Source of the DNA: an uncultured bacterium
GTDB taxonomy: Bacteria > Actinomycetota > UBA4738 > HRBIN12
Length of the DNA: 6,635 nt
Direction: 5' to 3'
Assembly: GCA_937881155.1 (NCBI GenBank)
Contig: CALGFI010000103.1
Location: 1 to 6,635, forward strand
Translations under genes and position numbers: made by a program
Shown: one piece after another, positions 5,149-6,635 of the stretch
Layout: every line of letters starts with the position of its first letter
How positions within the stretch are numbered: the first letter of the stretch is position 1
The notes under the pieces: model-generated
Database searches by the model: none
Seen by the model: the letters and a program-made list of their open reading frames with translations, nothing else
What the model was told of the DNA's origin: nothing

Positions 5149-5817
5149 ATGGCGCATCGGGGACTGATCCTGGACAACCCGCTGAGCGGCGAGCGGTTCT
5201 TCTTCCGCGAGACCGCTACGGACACGGACGGCGAGCGGCTTGTGTTCGAGCTCGAGCTGCCGCCCGGCGGGCGCGTCCCCGGAGGGCACGTGCACCCCTC
5301 GCAGGAGGAGCGGTTCGACGTGCTGAACGGGACGATGCGCTTTCGTAAGGGGATGCGGCGCGTGACGGCGGAGTCCGGGGACTCCGTCGTCGTGCCGGCA
5401 GGGACGTCGCACCGGTTCGCCAACGTCGGCGACGACACGGCGCGGATCCGGGTGGAGGTCCGTCCTGCGCTCGAGATGGAGCGCCTGTTCGAGACGGTCG
5501 CCGCGCTCGCACGCGAGGGACGGACGTTCGCGAACGGCATGCCGAAGCCGCTCGAGCTCGCGCTGTTCATGCGCCGGTTCGACGACGAGGTGCGGTCGCC
5601 GATCGCGCCAGGTGTCGTTCGGATCGTGACGTCGCCTCTCGCGTGGCTCGGCAGGCGGCGTGGTCTCGACCGACGCTACGGGCTCGCGGACCTGCCCGAC
5701 CTCCGGGCTACGCGGCCCACGCCGGTTCGCCCGCGGGCGGCGGCGAGCGATCGGTTGGCGAGGAGCACGCACCCGTCACCGACGCGTCCGGGCTGGCGAG
5801 TGAAGCGCAGCGAGTAG
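5149..5817 (+). CDS. Cupin-domain protein with an atypical C-terminal tail
   Basis: The 222-aa protein has a single conserved cupin barrel. Motif 1 lies at about 41-61 with metal ligands H47, H49 and E54 (GHVHPSQEERFDVLNG). Motif 2 at 77-92 fits G-x5-P-x-G-x2-H-x3-N exactly (GDSVVVPAGTSHRFAN) with ligand H88. All four metal-binding positions are present, so it can probably bind a divalent metal. A helical C-terminal part (107-175, with 'LEMERLFETVAALAREGRT' and 'PKPLELALFMRRFDDE') is shared by a common, uncharacterised cupin family. The reaction is not known, and regulation, sugar binding or oxygenase roles are all possible. From about residue 178 the chain turns into an Arg/Pro/Ser-rich tail unlike the rest; this may be an extension past an ancestral stop. 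The ATG at 5149 has GAGAGGGG 8 nt upstream; an in-frame GTG at 5146 is equally possible. It is probably the second gene of the SHOCT operon. Confidence 0.9.
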   Translation: MAHRGLILDNPLSGERFFFRETATDTDGERLVFELELPPGGRVPGGHVHPSQEERFDVLNGTMRFRKGMRRVTAESGDSVVVPAGTSHRFANVGDDTARIRVEVRPALEMERLFETVAALAREGRTFANGMPKPLELALFMRRFDDEVRSPIAPGVVRIVTSPLAWLGRRRGLDRRYGLADLPDLRATRPTPVRPRAAASDRLARSTHPSPTRPGWRVKRSE

Positions 5818-5825
5818 TTGTTGGT

Positions 5826-5857
5826 GGGCGGCGCGGGCGTACCGGCCCGCGCCGCCC
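5826..5857 (+). terminator. 13-bp GC hairpin terminator after the cupin gene
   Basis: GGGCGGCGCGGGC (5826-5838) and GCCCGCGCCGCCC (5845-5857) pair perfectly over 13 bp with the 6-nt loop GTACCG. It begins 8 nt after the cupin stop and lies before the next gene. No T-run follows, as is common for GC-rich actinobacterial terminators. It should end the SHOCT-cupin transcript. Confidence 0.8.
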
Positions 5858-5915
5858 TGCTGCCGAGTTCAGCGTAGGGTCCTCCTTCGTCACCGGACCG
5901 ACACGCGAGGAGGAG

Positions 5916-6465
5916 ATGGCGCGCGAGCCGACCACCGAGCTCCATCCCGAGTTCAGCAGCCCGGACGCGACCGCGATGCCGTGGTCCGAGGCGCGCGACC
6001 GACTCGAGCTCGCCGAGATCTTCTGGATCTCGACCGTGCGCCCGGAGGCGCGGCCGCACGTCACGCCGCTCGTCGCCGTTTGGCTCGACAACGCACTCTT
6101 CTTCGTCACTGGAGAGAACGAGCGCAAGGCGAAGAACCTCTCGTACAACCCGCACGTGGTGATGACGACCGGCTGCGCGGCGTTCCGTGACGGCTTCGAC
6201 ATCGTGATCGAGGGCGACGCCATTCGCGTCACCGACGACGGTGTGCTCGGCCACGTCGCCGATGCCGACGCGGCGAAGTACGACTGGCATTACGAGGTAC
6301 ACGACGACGTTCCGCGAGACGCACGGCCCGGATCCGTCTGCGCACGACGTATCGCCGGCCCGCGTCTTGGTCTTCGAGGTCGCGCCGACAACCGTGTTCG
6401 GCTACGGTCGCGGCGAGACGTTCAGTGCGACGCGGTGGCGGTTCTCCAACTCACCGCCCGCCTAG
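5916..6465 (+). pseudogene. Pyridoxamine 5'-phosphate oxidase (PPOX) family split-barrel protein, frameshifted
   Basis: The gene starts at the ATG at 5916 with GAGGAGGAG directly before it. For 131 codons it reads as an FMN/F420-binding split-barrel protein: 'TELHPEFSSPDATAMPWSEA', then the strand pair 'FWISTVRPEARPHVTPLVAV', 'LFFVTGENERKAKNLSYNP' and 'GFDIVIEGDAIRVTD'. After VHDD (codons ending at 6308) the family-like sequence continues in another frame from 6310 as FRETHGPDPSAHDVSPARVL and on to 'VFEVAPTTVFGYGRGETFSATRWRF', ending at the stop at 6463-6465. Joining the two parts gives about 182 residues, the usual family size. The junction needs one extra base removed (for example G6309) or two restored; two restored would give DDVFRE, closer to related proteins. 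In the original frame no stop occurs before the window ends, so an automatic call might extend over the neighbouring gene. Members bind flavin or F420 and reduce or bind small substrates; the substrate here is unknown. True mutation and sequencing error cannot be separated here. Confidence 0.85.
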
Positions 6466-6537
6466 AGCTCGTTCCAGATCGTCCTGATGCTCGCTCCGGT
6501 GCTCCGATCGTCACGGGATTGCGCGGTTCGATGCGGA

Positions 6538-6635
6538 CTAACCGAGGAATTGGTCGGCCCCGTACGGGTCGTCGGTGGTTATCCACAGCTCCGCGATCTT
6601 GCCGTCGCGGAAGTGGAAGACGAACGTGTCGTTCG
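6538..6635 (-). CDS. NTF2/SnoaL-like protein, C-terminal end only
   Basis: The minus strand carries the last 31 codons and a TAG stop; the start lies beyond the right edge. The protein ends with NDTFVFHFRDGKIAELWITT and then DDPYGADQFLG. The pattern 'V-F-x-F-R-D-G-K-I-x-E-x-W', a final beta strand followed by 'D-x-Y-x-x-D-x-F' and an abrupt end, is typical of the C-terminus of SnoaL-like/nuclear-transport-factor-2 small alpha+beta barrels. Members include isomerases, cyclases, hydrolases and plain ligand binders, so no reaction can be named from this piece. It converges with the broken PPOX gene, with 72 bp between stops and no strong hairpin there. Confidence 0.8.
   Translation of the reverse strand, partial: NDTFVFHFRDGKIAELWITTDDPYGADQFLG

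Noticed and set aside
5728..5739. Perfect 12-bp palindrome CGCCCGCGGGCG in the cupin tail
   Set aside because: Short pure-GC palindromes are expected by chance in such DNA, and it is not near a promoter. The real hairpin terminator is at 5826-5857.
6309..6312. Programmed ribosomal frameshift in the PPOX gene
   Set aside because: There is no slippery run, stop codon or stimulatory structure at the junction, and PPOX proteins are not known for recoding. Mutation or sequence error is simpler.

Overview
The window is visibly GC-rich. Nearly all third codon positions are G or C, several genes start with GTG, genes are tightly packed, and one divergent promoter pair fits leaderless transcription. 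The gene families include a class-E-sortase-like LAXTG surface protein, a NarL-type kinase/regulator pair, a SHOCT protein and a split-barrel flavin-type protein. This suggests a chromosomal segment of an actinomycetote, perhaps a deep-branching soil or metagenomic lineage; that is an inference from content only. I see no phage, IS element, CRISPR array, tRNA or rRNA.

Left part (1-1735). The window opens inside the 5' end of a VOC/glyoxalase-like gene on the minus strand. Its strong Shine-Dalgarno sequence is preceded by a perfect 7-bp inverted repeat. Divergent to it is a two-gene unit. The first gene encodes a secreted, Asp/Val/Thr-rich repeat protein with a C-terminal LATTG sorting signal. 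The second, 3 bp later, encodes a single-pass membrane protein with a PsbP-like extracytoplasmic domain. Both products should sit at or outside the membrane.

Middle (1746-4781). A class I/III-type zinc alcohol dehydrogenase on the minus strand ends 10 bp from the surface unit. It is divergent from a two-component system: a six-helix membrane histidine kinase (HisKA_3 type) and a NarL/LuxR response regulator. Both divergent genes lack a Shine-Dalgarno sequence. Each has a TANNNT hexamer exactly 6 nt before its start codon, as expected for leaderless mRNAs. The 111-bp gap is the obvious first place to look for a target of the regulator. A bulged hairpin spans the regulator's stop codon.

Right part (4889-6635). 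A small SHOCT membrane protein and a cupin form a likely operon that ends in a 13-bp GC hairpin. Next comes a PPOX-family split-barrel gene that is frameshifted near position 6309, with its last 51 codons in another frame. Convergent to it is the 3' end of an NTF2/SnoaL-like gene on the minus strand, which runs off the window.

No stretch above 300 bp lacks a gene. The longest gap is 45-220, which holds the inverted repeat and no recognisable gene. I found no clear undescribed multi-gene system. The best leads are the sortase-type surface pair, the leaderless divergent promoter with its two-component system, and the broken PPOX gene.
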